From contig NC_080053.1 of NCBI RefSeq assembly GCF_026212465.1, positions 5,376,287-5,440,286 on the forward strand: a DNA stretch of 64,000 nt, in the 5' to 3' direction. Origin of the DNA: Amaranthus tricolor. Lineage: Eukaryota; Streptophyta; Magnoliopsida; Caryophyllales; Amaranthaceae. This document shows, one piece after another, positions 1 to 10,479 of this stretch (its first letter is position 1; every line of letters starts with the position of its first letter). The notes beneath the pieces were generated by a model, which searched no databases, was not told where the DNA came from, and worked only from the letters and a program-made list of their open reading frames with translations. A program made the translations under genes and the position numbers.

Positions 1-1
1 G

Positions 2-2527
2 GATGAGAAGTCGTGGCAATTGTTTGAAAAGCTTGCATTTACGCCTGGGCAAGCTCAACGGATGCCACACCTTGTTGACATCGGGAAGGAGATGGTTCGA
101 AAGTGTGCCAATGTCCCATTGGCCATAAGAATAGTAGGGAGCATTATTTATGGTGAAGATGAAAGCAAGTGGTTGTCAATTAGAGATAAAAATCTTTCAA
201 AACTATCCGATAAGCGAAGCGACATTATGGACATTCTCAAGATTAGCTACCATCATCTTGCTTCACCATTGAAAAATTGTTTTGCTTATTGTGCTTTGTT
301 TCCCAAAGACTATAATTTCAACAAAGATATGTTGATAAATCTTTGGATGGCTGAGGGATTCATTGTTCTTGCTGCTGATGAAAGTATGAGTCTTGAAGAG
401 CTTGGCGAGGAGTATTTTCTTACTCTATTGCAAAGAGGATTGTTCCAAGATGTCCAAAAGGATAAATGGGGATGCATTGAAAGTTGCAAGATGCATGACT
501 TTATCCATGATCTTGCTCAATATGTGGCCAAGCCCAAGTGCTTAGTCACAAAAGCCGACCAGAGTTTCCATCAGAATAGCATTTACCACTTATCTTTTGC
601 TTTTCGTTTGAATTTTCAGAGGACTATTCCATCCACGGTGCTGAGCTTGAGACGGCTAAGGACGTTACTATTGCCACAACAACGAAGTGACGGATCCACC
701 TTTGGCAAATGCCAACAAATGATATCAAAGTTAACCTACTTGCGGGTGCTGGATTTGCATGCCCTTGGATTAAAAAATCTACCTGGTTCAATAGGTAAAT
801 TGATTCACTTAAGATATCTCAACCTCTCCTCAAACCCCTTTAGTGTCCTCCCTGATTCAATCACTGAACTTCACAACTTGCAGACCTTAAATCTAAACAA
901 TTGTAGAATGCTTTTTAAATTACCATCAAATATAAAAAAACTGGTCAATTTAAGAACTCTTGATAATGGTCATGTTTATCCTGTGTTTCGTCACATTCCT
1001 TTAGGGATTGGCAACTTGACTTCTCTTCACTACCTACCTTTTTTCATAATCACTAAGCATGCCAATAGTGCCAGACTAAGTGAATTAAATAAACTCAAAA
1101 ACCTGAGAGGAAAGTTGCACATAGTTTTTGATGATCACTTAAAAACTACAATGTTAGAAGCAGGAGATGGAGGATTTACCGACAAACATGGTTTGAATGA
1201 GTTGGATATAAGTTTTGCAATTGGAGAATGTGATTTGTTTGGTGACCTTAATAAGATTGTGATACCACCTGAAGCTGATAGTGAGCACGATGAGGTTGTG
1301 CTGGAAGGCCTAAAACCACATCGAAATTTAAGGAAGCTGAAAATATCTCATTACCAAGGTCGAAAGCTCCCATATTGGGCTATGAACAATAGCCTAATTG
1401 ATACCCTTTCAAAACTAGTTGAGATTGAACTTTATGAATGGAACCACTGCCAACTCCCCGCTTTTAGCCAACTACCTCTTTTGAAACGACTTTCTTTAAC
1501 AAGAGTGCTATGTGTGGAATACATGGAGATTCTAAACGATGACCATTCATCTTCAACAAATGACCAATTATTCTACCCATCTCTTGAAATTCTTGAGCTA
1601 CATGTTATGATAAGTTTAAAGGGGTGGTGGAAAGGATTCGATGCATCATCCAGTGAATTAGGACTAGCTCAACCTGCCATGTCATTTCCCAAGTTATCAA
1701 CATTAGATGTTCATTACTGTGAAAACCTGACATCCTTGCCAACATGTCCTAATGTGGAGAAAGTGCATCTATCCAACGAAACCAAGAATCTGTCAATATT
1801 GAATATTGTAACAGAATCGTCAAGGTTGAAGTCGTTGACAATCGATAATGTGGAAGATCTTTTATCCATCCATTCAGAGTGTTTGCTTGAGCTTTCTTCG
1901 CTACGTATAAAGGATTCTGCACTACTATCTACTGAAAAATTAGGAGATCTCTTTGCAACTTTATCTTCTTCTCTTAAATCTTTGTCATTTGAAAATTGCG
2001 AAAACTTGATATCCATCTCTAAAGGCTTGGAACATCTTACTGCATTGGAGACCTTGAGAATTGTCTCCTGTGACCAGCTTGATCTATCACCAAATGAAAC
2101 ACAGCTAGAATGTGAAAATAGAGACGAATATTGCAGATTTTCTAAGGACATGCCATGGAAAGCCTTCAAAACTAGTCTTCATTCATTAAGCCTATTTAGT
2201 CTCAAGAAACTAGTGAACCTTCCTAGTGAGCTTCAACACTTGACTAATCTTCGTTCTTTGGAGTTACTATTTAATTATGAATTGAGGAAATTACCAGAAT
2301 GGATAACTTGTTTCTCTTCTCTTGAATATTTGGATATGTGTTGTTGTAAAAAAGTAACGTGTCTCCCAGAAAGCTTTAGTAAGCTTGCTGCTCTACAAGA
2401 ACTCAGAATATCCTCATGTCCGCAACTGATAAAAAGATGTGGAGGCCCAAACGGTAAAGATTGGCCTAAGATTAAGCATATCCCTCTTATCGTCGTTGAG
2501 GATTATGGATCAGTGCTAGAAGACTGA
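2..2527 (+). CDS. CC-NB-LRR immune receptor, copy A (5' end outside window)
   Basis: This is the 3' portion of an intracellular NLR immune receptor. The reading frame is open from base 2, so the TTG at 20 is not a real start; the gene begins upstream of the window. It aligns from residue 341 onward with the complete copy at 18124-21660. Visible parts are the end of the NB-ARC domain (NVPLA in place of GLPLA, the RNBS-D stretch CFAYCALFPKDY, and MHDFIHDLAQ at the MHD position) followed by a long LRR region ending in IPLIVVEDYGSVLED. Compared with the other copy it has two extra codons near base 980 and about 25 amino-acid changes, nearly all before base 1400; the last 1.1 kb is almost identical. 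The frame is intact, so the gene may be functional, but its P-loop half cannot be seen. Confidence 0.93.
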   Translation, partial: DEKSWQLFEKLAFTPGQAQRMPHLVDIGKEMVRKCANVPLAIRIVGSIIYGEDESKWLSIRDKNLSKLSDKRSDIMDILKISYHHLASPLKNCFAYCALFPKDYNFNKDMLINLWMAEGFIVLAADESMSLEELGEEYFLTLLQRGLFQDVQKDKWGCIESCKMHDFIHDLAQYVAKPKCLVTKADQSFHQNSIYHLSFAFRLNFQRTIPSTVLSLRRLRTLLLPQQRSDGSTFGKCQQMISKLTYLRVLDLHALGLKNLPGSIGKLIHLRYLNLSSNPFSVLPDSITELHNLQTLNLNNCRMLFKLPSNIKKLVNLRTLDNGHVYPVFRHIPLGIGNLTSLHYLPFFIITKHANSARLSELNKLKNLRGKLHIVFDDHLKTTMLEAGDGGFTDKHGLNELDISFAIGECDLFGDLNKIVIPPEADSEHDEVVLEGLKPHRNLRKLKISHYQGRKLPYWAMNNSLIDTLSKLVEIELYEWNHCQLPAFSQLPLLKRLSLTRVLCVEYMEILNDDHSSSTNDQLFYPSLEILELHVMISLKGWWKGFDASSSELGLAQPAMSFPKLSTLDVHYCENLTSLPTCPNVEKVHLSNETKNLSILNIVTESSRLKSLTIDNVEDLLSIHSECLLELSSLRIKDSALLSTEKLGDLFATLSSSLKSLSFENCENLISISKGLEHLTALETLRIVSCDQLDLSPNETQLECENRDEYCRFSKDMPWKAFKTSLHSLSLFSLKKLVNLPSELQHLTNLRSLELLFNYELRKLPEWITCFSSLEYLDMCCCKKVTCLPESFSKLAALQELRISSCPQLIKRCGGPNGKDWPKIKHIPLIVVEDYGSVLED

Positions 2528-2635
2528 TAGAACAGCAGCAAGAAAAATTTCATGCTTTGTGTATACCAATCGTTGTTGGTAAAGTTATAGGATTTTTTTT
2601 TCTTTTCAATTCGTAGATTATTTACTATTGTTATA

Positions 2636-2641
2636 AATAAA
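2636..2641 (+). terminator. Candidate poly(A) signal of NLR copy A
   Basis: AATAAA lies about 110 bases after the stop codon, behind a T-rich tract. The same signal and the surrounding 3' UTR recur behind the second NLR at 21768. The 3' UTR similarity runs to about 2715. Confidence 0.55.
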
Positions 2642-2741
2642 GTATTACTTTATATTATTGAACTGCATTAACAATGAAATAATTTTTGAAGAGCAGACTC
2701 CAGAATCCCATGCTAACTACATTTTAAGTTATTAACGTAAT

Positions 2742-3131
2742 AGCATCGTAAAAAGACAAATATTGATGCTTAAATGTGTGTTATAAAGACAAATAGCGAC
2801 ACTACAAGTATCGCTTATTGACAAATAACGACATTTAAAAGCATTGTAAAATGTTACTTTGACATAAAAAAATGTCGCAAAATGACAAACAGAGACGTGA
2901 AAAAGCATTATAAATGTGAATTTTGACACAAAGCGTTGCAAAAAGAAACAAAAAGTGTCATTAAAAAGCGTCGTAGTTGGTGAGAACTGTGAGGCTTTCT
3001 GAAGTGTCGATAAATAGTGACATTGAAAATACTGACGCTTTTTTGAAGCATCGCTGACATATATTGCGTCGCTTTAAAGCGTCTCAAAATGTAAAAATAA
3101 CATCACAATATGTCTTGTTTTCTCGTTGTGG
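2742..3131. mobile_element. CACTA-like element remnant, left-block copy
   Basis: The stretch carries many short direct and inverted copies of AAATAGCGACA and AAGCGTC-type motifs and ends in TTTTCTCGTTGTGG. The copy at 25140-25660 ends in TTTTCTCGTAGTGG, which reads on the other strand as CACTACGAGAAAA, a typical CACTA terminus. Dense subterminal repeats and a CACTA end support a non-autonomous CACTA element. The left end is missing in this copy. No coding sequence is seen. Similarity to the right-hand copy begins near 2742. Confidence 0.6.
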
Positions 3132-3545
3132 AAGAAAGAGAGAGAATAGCTATATGTAAAATGTAATAAGGAAAATGAAAAATGTAATAGACTGAGAGAG
3201 AGAGAGAGAGTATAAACGGAGTATGGAAAATAAAAATTCTAAAACTTGACAAAAAAAAGGTAAGAGTGAGTAAAAGAGTATAAATGGCGAAGAGAGTTTT
3301 ATAGAAATGAGAGAGATTTGGGCTTAGAATTGGGTTTGTTTGAGGGATAAAATTTACTTTGAAATTTGAATATCCCGCTTATAAAATTGGCAACAAAATT
3401 AGCTACTAAAACTGTTTGTCGCCAACTTTGACTACAAAATTAGGTACAAAAGTGTTTTTTGGCTAGCTAGGGACAAACCATTTTGTAGCTAATGTTCTTA
3501 ATTCAAAACTCAATTTTGTTTCCAAATTAAATTATTTTTGTAGTG
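3132..3545. repeat. Dispersed repeat with GTAGCTAA motifs and a TAGTG end
   Basis: This segment matches 25661-26050 in the right-hand NLR block and, more weakly, 56860-56970. It contains GAGAG-rich sequence, then motifs such as TTGTCGCCAACTTT and TTTTGTAGCTAA, and ends AAATTATTTTTGTAGTG, which on the reverse strand reads CACTACAAAAATAATTT. That end looks like a second CACTA-type terminus. It is non-coding. Confidence 0.5.
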
Positions 3546-3562
3546 CAAACATTACATCCTAA

Positions 3563-5227
3563 CACTAGTGGAAAAAACCTTATTTGTTGCGTGTCATTTG
3601 CTGCGGTTTTCCTTAGACGCAGCATCATTAAATAGCAAAAAAAAATATATATATATATATTACAATTGCTGCGGTTTTCTTAATGCCCGCAGCAAATAAT
3701 GCTTATTTGCTGCGGTTTTGTTAAGCCCGCAGCAAATAAGTGCATATTAAACGAAAAAAAAATAAAACATAAATAAATAAGCATTATTTGTTGCGGTTTT
3801 GTTAGGCCCGCAGCAAATAAGTATTAAAAAAAAATTTTCCGTTTAATAGGCACTTATTTGCTGCGGGCTTCCTAAAACCACAGCAAATAATGCTTATTTA
3901 TTTATTTTTTTCGTTTAATAAGTAGTTATTTGCTGCGGTTATTGAATGACCGCAGCAAATAAGTATTTAAAAAAAAGTGAAGAAAATCTTTAAAGGTGGG
4001 CAGACCCTACTCCGCGGCTCACGGAGAGCAATTTGACCTAGCAAAATTTTTTTTTTTAAAAAAACTATTATTTGCTGCGGTGTTTTATAAAGACCGCAGC
4101 AAATAGTTGGTTCAAAAAATATATAAAACGCGTTTTGACGTTCTATTGCTTCAAACCCTAAAATAACTTTCTTCAAAAACCCACGATGGCGATTGTCTTC
4201 TTCTTCAAGCTCTTCAATTTCAGAAAATTTCTTCAAAAACCCATGAAAAATCTCTTCAAGTTCTTCAAGTTTTTCAAATCATACGACTCTACTGTCTTTT
4301 CTCTTCATTTCGTTCATCATCTTCCAAACCCCACGACTTTGTATAAGTTCATCAAGTTCCTGTGTTGTTGAAATTTGTTGCTTCAATAACCACCCATTGC
4401 ACGAATTTCCTTCTCCATCTTTGTTTAAGTTCTTCAACCCACCATTGTTGCTTTTCCTTCAAAAGCCACGAAATTAGGGCTAGTCTTGTTCTTTTTCAAG
4501 TCATTGTGTTTTAGTAAGGATTTAGTCTTTTTTTTATACTAATCTTATTGTAGAAACAAAATTATCATATCTCATTACCAAGGTATGTATTTTATATTTG
4601 AATGTGAATAATTCACTTATGTATGTACTTGAATATTTGAATGTGAATAATTTTAATTAATTAGGATTTTTAGGGTAGATTGAATGTGAATAATTTACTT
4701 ATGTATATATGTAGTTGTATATTTGAATGTGAATGATTACTTATGTATGTGGTATAAATGGTTCAATGGGTAATTGTTCTTGTAAACGACATCATGTAAG
4801 ATTATAATCATGTAACTTAATTATCAATCTTTATCATTGGATTAATCATTGTTTATTACATTCTACATTATTGGATTATTTAGAACTATTAAACGAAAAA
4901 AGAAAAAAAAAGTGAAGAATAAGACCAACCTCCGCGTCCCGCCCAACTCTACGCGGCCCGCGGAGAGCTTACTGATAGCCTACTGACCCAACCAAAAAAA
5001 AATAATAAATTTACTATTTGCTGCGGTTTTGAGACTGACCGCAGCAAATACTCCTCTTTATTTGCTGCGGTTATGGGTTGACCGCAGCAAATAATGCCCT
5101 TTTTTGCTGCGGTTTTTAACCGCAGCATTTAAAATATGCCATTTGCTGCAATCACTATTGTTTGGAGCCAAAATCGCAGCAAATAATAGGTAAAAAACCG
5201 CAGCAAATGAGGTTTTTTCCACTAGTG
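3563..5227. mobile_element. Non-autonomous CACTA transposon with TAA target duplication
   Basis: The termini are CACTAGTGGAAAAAACC at the left and its reverse complement at the right, about 28 bp with two mismatches. They are flanked by the same 3-bp TAA (3560-3562 and 5228-5230), as expected for CACTA elements. Both ends hold many copies of TTTGCTGCGG and CCGCAGCAAA in both orientations, a subterminal array like those bound by CACTA accessory proteins. The middle (about 4130-4560) is less repetitive and resembles a 5' UTR or captured exon; its longest open frame (4186-4371) is not recognisable and no transposase is visible. The element sits in the left NLR block only, so it probably inserted after the block duplication. 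Confidence 0.9.
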
Positions 5228-5230
5228 TAA

Positions 5231-5396
5231 GGCCAAAATAAATTCTTATTGCACCTTCTGGGGTGTCCATACAAAGTTGCTACATGCTTAAACTAATGAT
5301 TTGACAATCATCAATTGTTGAGAGAAGAAAGAACAGAAAGGGATGGGAAGGAGCAGTTGAAGTTTGGTTCAGCCGGGAAACTGTGCATGCGTGGAA
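5231..5396. other. Left-block flank carrying the Copia target site
   Basis: Positions 5353-5396 (ending GCATGCGTGGAA) match 26075-26118 in the right block. The matching sequence resumes at 9167 after the Copia insertion. This is ordinary non-coding flank, useful because it preserves the pre-insertion site. Confidence 0.6.
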
Positions 5397-5418
5397 TGTT
5401 ATGAATGGTGTGACTTGA

Positions 5419-6297
5419 TTAGAAGTTAATTAGAAGCCTAATTAAACAATTCAGAAGAAATCATAATTACTTGTAGACATAGAGTGCATGCTTAAAGAAT
5501 GTGTAACACCCCGGCCCCTCGGACCGCTGGTAACTACTCTTGGAGACTGTAGACTAGCCTCACAAACCAACACAAGTCTTTCCAGCGCACTTTGGCCTCA
5601 CTCATGTGCACCCGGGAAAACTTCCCAGGAGGTCACCCATCCTAAGATTGCTCTCCACCAAGCACGCTTAATTGTGGAGTTCTTAGCAAATGGGCTCCCT
5701 AGAAAAGAAGATGCACCTTGTTGATATGAGTAATCTATCAATCCTTTTTCAAGCTAAATCTGGGGTATTACACTCACCCCCACTTAAGAATACAACGTCC
5801 TCGTTAGACCGTAACTTCAGGATCTTTCCCCCCGCTAGGTGCACTGAACACTATCAGCCACGGTCGCAGGGTTGCTCTGATACCATTTGTAACACCCCGG
5901 CCCCTCGGACCGCTGGTGACTAGTCATGGAGACTGTAAACTAGCCCCACAAACCAACACAAGTCTTTCCAGCGCACTTTGGCCTCACTCATGTGCACCCG
6001 GGAAAACTTCCCAGGAGGTCACCCATCCTAAGATTGCTCTCCACCAAGCACGCTTAACTGTGGAGTTCTTAGCAAATGGGCTCCCTAGAAAAGAAGATGC
6101 ACCTTGTTGATATGAGTAATCTATCAATCCTTTTTCAAGCTAAATCTGGGGTATTACAGAATGATTATGAATAAGTTAAATTTAATTTGACAATTTACCT
6201 CATAAAAAATTAATTAGTTGCCACTTGCGCAACTAATGTTTTTTTAGCTAGCTATCGTTCCATCCATGATCATCTAATTCTCTTTCTCCACTATTAT
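5419..6297. other. Segment inserted at position 22 of the Copia 5' LTR
   Basis: About 220 bp of unrecognised AT-rich sequence (5419-5496 and 6164-6297) splits the 5' LTR. It lies between two exact 22-bp copies of the LTR start and hosts the TRIM element at 5502-6158. The 22-bp duplication is longer than usual for DNA transposons; a LINE/SINE-type insertion or a repair event would fit. I do not recognise the segment itself. Confidence 0.55.
5502..6158 (-). mobile_element. TRIM (miniature LTR retrotransposon), TSD GAATG
   Basis: Two 271-bp near-identical direct repeats (5502-5772 and 5888-6158) begin TGTAACACCCC and end GGGGTATTACA. They enclose only 115 bp. On the minus strand the internal segment begins with TGGTATCAGAGC two bases after the LTR, the standard primer-binding site for initiator tRNA-Met, and ends with the purine tract AAGTGGGGGTGAG before the second LTR. 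GAATG flanks both sides (5497-5501 and 6159-6163). There is no coding capacity, as expected for a TRIM moved by enzymes from other elements. LTR similarity is high, so insertion is fairly recent. Confidence 0.92.
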
Positions 6298-6960
6298 TGT
6301 TATGAATGGTGTGACTTGAGTGCACATTTGGTGTGTGCATTCATGTGTGACTCTTGGGTTTGGAATCCAATGAGTATGTTAATGTAGGTGTATTAAGTTG
6401 AGTCTTGATGATTGTGGTTTATGATGGTGATTAAGAGTATGGATTAATGAGGTAATGAAGTATGAGTTATTCATTGGAGTTATGGGACTTAATGAAGAAG
6501 TGCAAAGGTTAATTCTTGATGCTCCTAAGATGCTGTTTTTTGACTCTTCATGTACTTGGGGATGTTTCATTATCATTTATTCATAATTTTTATGTACTTA
6601 ATGTTACTTAGTGAGATCTCTCCTATAAATAGAGAGCTCTCATACACACATAATCATCCACAAAAATACACCCCAAGCCAAACACTAGCCTACATCTCTT
6701 CTCTATTGTAATTCTTCATATTTTTTATATTTGAGAGTTCTTTGAACTCCTTTATATTAGAGATACTACACACCGGAGGACGTAGCCTAAGTTGGGTGAA
6801 CCACAATAAATATTTGTGTCGTTTTATTGCATTAGTTTTTCCTACAAGCATCGATATCATTGATAGCTTAATTTGTTTGTCACAAAACCTCATACTTTCG
6901 ATTTTGGCAATATTGGAGTTTGAAACACATTGTTCGAACTCTAATATAGCATCGTTTTCA
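6298..6960 (+). repeat. Copia 5' LTR
   Basis: It pairs with 8501-9161 over its whole 663 bp and runs from TGTTATG to GTTTTCA. It contains a plausible TATA box, CCTATAAATAGAG, at about 6622. A diverged relative forms the solo LTR at 42016-42750. Confidence 0.9.
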
Positions 6961-7016
6961 ATTAGTATCAGAGTCAAGTTGTTGTTATCGTGTTTTAGAA
7001 GTCATATTGGTGCGAC

Positions 7017-8326
7017 ATGGCTACAATGAAACTTGATATTAAGAAGTTTGATAGGAGTGTGAACTTTGGCTTATGGCAAGTCAAAATGAAAGCAATTTTG
7101 ATACAAAATGGAGTTCATGAAGCACTAAATGGTGTGGAGAAGAAACCCGAAGGCATAAGTGAGGCGAAATGGGAAGAAATGGATGCGAAGGCTCTTTCCG
7201 TAATACAACTTTATCTCTCTAATGAAGTTTTGAGAGAAGTTGTAAAAGAGGAAACTTCAAAAGAAATTTGGGAAAATTTGGAATCACTCTATATGGAAAA
7301 GAGTGTTACCAATTGACTTTTGTTAAAGAGTCGTTTGTATGATCTCAGATTGCAAGAAGGGAAGCCCATGAAACCGCACCATGATGAATTTTACTCAATA
7401 ATTATGGATTTGCAAAATATTAATGTAAATGTGGATGATGAGGATTTGGCTATTCTATTGTTAGTTTCACTACCGCCTTCATATAAGCATTTTAGGGAAA
7501 CCTTGTTATATGGAAGAGACACCTTGAGTAGTGAGGATGTTATAAAGGCCTTGACTCAAAAGACCTTATTGATTCTCAATTTGCTCAAAAGGAGTCTAAA
7601 GTTTCCAATGATGCTTTAATTGTTAAAGAGTCGAGTAGGAACAAAAAGAGCATGACTTGCAACTTTTGTAAGAAGAAAGGCCACCTCAAGAAAGATTGTT
7701 GGAAATTAAAAGCCAAACAATCCGATGAAAGCAAGTCCACAAAAGCTATCTCCACCGAAGCTAGCTATGTTGAAGGTGAAGAATATGATGTTGGTGCTCT
7801 TGTTGTTACTAGTGAATATAATGGTGGTGATTCTTGGATTTTGGATTCGGGATGTTCGAGACACATAACTTTTAACTCTAGTTTCTTCTCAACTTATCAA
7901 AAGGTTGATGGAAGAAAAGTCACTATGGGCAATGAGGCTAGTTGTCTGATAGTTGGTGTTGGAGATGTTAAAATTATCATGTTTGATGGTGTTGTAAGAA
8001 CATTGACCGGAGTCCTTCATGTTCCAGGTATGAATAGAAACTTAATTTCCCTTAGTATTTTGGATAAAGAAGGTTTTAGGTGCATTGGTGAAGGTGGAGT
8101 TTTGAAGGTTGGCAAGGGTCCTAATTCTAATTTGTTCTTGAAAGGATCCATTAATGATGGCTTGTATATGCTTGTGGGTTCAACCTTAATTAGTTCGGCT
8201 TGTGTGTCCACTACTTCAACCGAGCATGAAAATGATGCTGATACTTCTTTTAGAAATGAAAGTTTGAGAATAATTCCAACATATTCCAATGAGTCCACGG
8301 GATGTATGGACTTGATTGGTAATTAA
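7017..8326 (+). pseudogene. Copia gag-protease pseudogene
   Basis: Gag opens with MATMKLDIKKFDRS and a UBN2-type gag domain (FGLWQVKMKAIL). An in-frame TGA interrupts it at 7314-7316, and a one-base frameshift near 7562 separates it from the rest. The next frame (7652-8326) has a CX2CX4HX4C zinc knuckle (CNFCKKKGHLKKDC) and a Copia aspartic protease with the active-site DSG in WILDSGCSRHIT. The reading frame ends soon after the protease; integrase, reverse transcriptase and RNase H are missing. Gag would package element RNA and the protease would process the polyprotein in an intact element. This copy is clearly dead. Confidence 0.9.
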
Positions 8327-8500
8327 ATTTCATACTCTTGTGAGCCCTTTGAGGGCATTTTTAGTGCATGTGCTATGTTTATGCACATGTGTTGTTTTTT
8401 GTTTTTGTTCTTGAGTATGATGTTGTGTAAATTTTTATATTATGTTGGAGTGAATTAGAGGATTCCATTGACTTAGGTGAACTCAAGTCAAGGTGGAGAT

Positions 8501-9161
8501 TGTTATGAATGGTGTGACTTGAGTGCACATTTGGTGTGTGCATTCATGTGTGACTCTTGGGTTTGGAATCCAATGAGTATGTTAATGTAGGTGTAATAAG
8601 TTGAGTCTTGATGATTTTGATTTATGATGGTGATTAAGAGTATGAATTAATGAGGTAATGAAGTATGAGTTATTCATTGGAGTTATGAGATTTAATGAAG
8701 AAGTGCAAATGTTTAATTCTTGATGCTCCTAGGATGCTGTTTTTTTTTACTCTTCATGTACTTGGGGATGTTCCATTATCATTTATTCATAGTTTTAATG
8801 TACTTAATGTTACTTAGTGAGATCACTCCTATAAATAGAGAGCTCTCATACACACAAAATCATCCACAAAAATATACCCCAAGCCAAACACTAGCCTATA
8901 TCTCTTCTCTATTGTAATTCGTCATATTTGAGAGTTCTTTGAACTCCTTTGATAATATAAGAGATACTATATACTGGTGGACGTAGCCTAAGTTGGGTGA
9001 ACCTCGTTAAATCTTTGTGTCATTTTATTGCATTAGTTTTTCCTACAAACATCGATATCATTGATAGCTTAATTTGTTTGTCACAAAACCTCATACTTTT
9101 GATTTTGGCAATATTGGAGTTTGAAACACATTGTTCGAACTCTAATATAGCATCGTTTTCA
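8501..9161 (+). repeat. Copia 3' LTR
   Basis: Direct repeat of 6298-6960, preceded by the purine tract at 8490-8500 and followed by the TGGAA target duplication. Its end joins sequence that continues the right-block homology (AATCTGATGAAAACAAGG, compare 26119). Confidence 0.9.
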
Positions 9162-9166
9162 TGGAA

Positions 9167-9266
9167 TAATCTGATGAAAACAAGGCTTTAGGTGTCGTGG
9201 GTTCAATTAAAGGGAATGCGACTGCTCGTTAGATTGGAAAATGAACAGTTGAAGAAAACTTTTCCA
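9167..9266. repeat. Continuation of the duplicated NLR block
   Basis: This 100-bp stretch matches 26119-26215 closely (AATCTGATGAAAACAAGG through GAAGAAAACTTTTC). It proves that the left and right blocks were colinear before the Copia insertion. It is non-coding. Confidence 0.75.
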
Positions 9267-9600
9267 CTACAATAAATTTAACTTTTTGTGACATAGAATT
9301 TAGTGGCATTAAAAAATGCCACTAATTCATATTTTTAATATAATAATTATTGGTTTTTATTTAAAATTCCACCATTAAGTGATTTAGCGACACTTTATTT
9401 GGTCTTTAATGGTATATGTAATTTTTACTATAGTCTATAGTGGCATTTGTGAGAAATGTTACTAGATCATATGTCGCAAAAAGCTTTTTTAATATGCTAC
9501 TAAAGGGTCTAATAAATGTCACTAAATTCTCTATATATACTGTTAGCAATTTGAAATAGCGACATTTAAATTAAATGTCGCTAATTATGTTCTAGCTTTC
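9267..9600. mobile_element. CACTA-like end with TTAGCGACATT repeats
   Basis: Block homology stops exactly where CACTACAATAAATTT begins. The following 330 bp contain scattered inverted and direct copies of TAGTGGCATT and TTAGCGACATTT, like CACTA subterminal arrays. I did not find a matching right end, so it may be truncated or its end decayed. Confidence 0.4.
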
Positions 9601-10300
9601 TCTTATTGAAAACGAAAGTCTCAAAGAGGTTCAACAATGAAAAACAAATGAAAAATATAGTGCAAAAGATGAACACAAGTGTTTATGAGGTATCTTGAAT
9701 ACCTCCCTCTTAAATATAGTTTATTATAAAATGAATTCAACAATTACAAGTATAATAAACCTCTCTTATCTTGAGAACAATCTCTCAAGACCACAAATAC
9801 TAAAGCAAAGTAAGAACACTCTCAAGTTTCTAACAATGCAATAGCCCTCTCAACAATGAGTGTGTCTTTTGTGGTGAATGTTACTATGAGTGATGAATCC
9901 TATTTATAGGAAAGATATTCATCACTCTTAGTATTCCCTCATAAATCACCATAAACTCACATGTAACATCCCAATTAACATCCTAATTAACCATGACAAT
10001 AAACATTAAAATAAACAATAGAGTAATGCTCCACATTATTGCATAGTCACTACAAATTCTGACCAAAAATAGAATCTAAAGTAGTCTGCTGGACTTCCGC
10101 TCGACCGAGCCACTACCTCTCTCGGTCGAGCGAGCTTTCAGTGAAGCTACTAAATTGTTCTGGACGATCATACAACAAATCACGTAATCCTTGATGGACG
10201 ATCTATTTGACGGCACCAGAAACTCAAAGGAGACGGAAGTATCGATGTTTCGTCGCTTAAAATGTCAGGAAATCGAAGAATTATATTGGTTCTAATTCAA
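9601..10300. other. Probable LTR-derived sequence, no gene
   Basis: Moderately complex non-coding sequence with a TATA-like CTATTTATAGGAAAG at 9899. It includes a perfect 12-bp inverted repeat (10098-10109 and 10121-10132). It looks like an old LTR remnant but I found no paired repeat or target duplication. Confidence 0.3.
10098..10132. repeat. 12-bp perfect inverted repeat, 11-nt loop
   Basis: CGCTCGACCGAG and CTCGGTCGAGCG flank an 11-base loop. It is GC-rich in an AT-rich setting and could form a strong hairpin. It may be a remnant of a transposon LTR. Confidence 0.6.
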
Positions 10301-10479
10301 GATCAAAATATTATGTCTCATCAGCCAATACTACTTGTCCATAATATTTAGTATGTAGTTATCATGATAATAACTATTACTAAAGAAGTAATCAACTGCC
10401 ACGTGGTTACTTCTGAGTTTTTCATTTCTCGTCTAAATTAATTATTAGGTACTGATTATGATACAAGCTATACGTTGGC

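Larger units (their letters stand above)
5397..9161 (+). mobile_element. Ty1/Copia retrotransposon with deleted pol, TSD TGGAA
   Basis: The outer ends are TGTTATGAATGG and ATCGTTTTCA, flanked by TGGAA on both sides (5392-5396 and 9162-9166). The undisturbed site survives at about 26112. Internally there is a primer-binding-site-like TAGTATCAGAGTC at 6963, a gag-protease region, and a purine-rich tract AAGGTGGAGAT just before the 3' LTR. Integrase, reverse transcriptase and RNase H are absent and the internal region is only about 1.5 kb, so this is a large-deletion derivative. The two LTRs differ at roughly 30 positions by eye. The first 22 bases of the 5' LTR occur twice (5397-5418 and 6298-6319) around an inserted segment. 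Confidence 0.9.

Noticed and set aside
1714..2169. 151-codon minus-strand open frame (and the matching 163-codon one at 20847-21338)
   Set aside because: Antisense shadow of the NLR LRR region in both copies; no leader, motif or independent conservation.
5488..6110. Three small open frames with repeated protein sequence
   Set aside because: They lie in the two LTRs of the TRIM; repetition reflects the LTR pair, not a protein family.
9601..10300. A complete LTR element around the hairpin at 10098
   Set aside because: No second LTR, PBS or target duplication found in the flanks.
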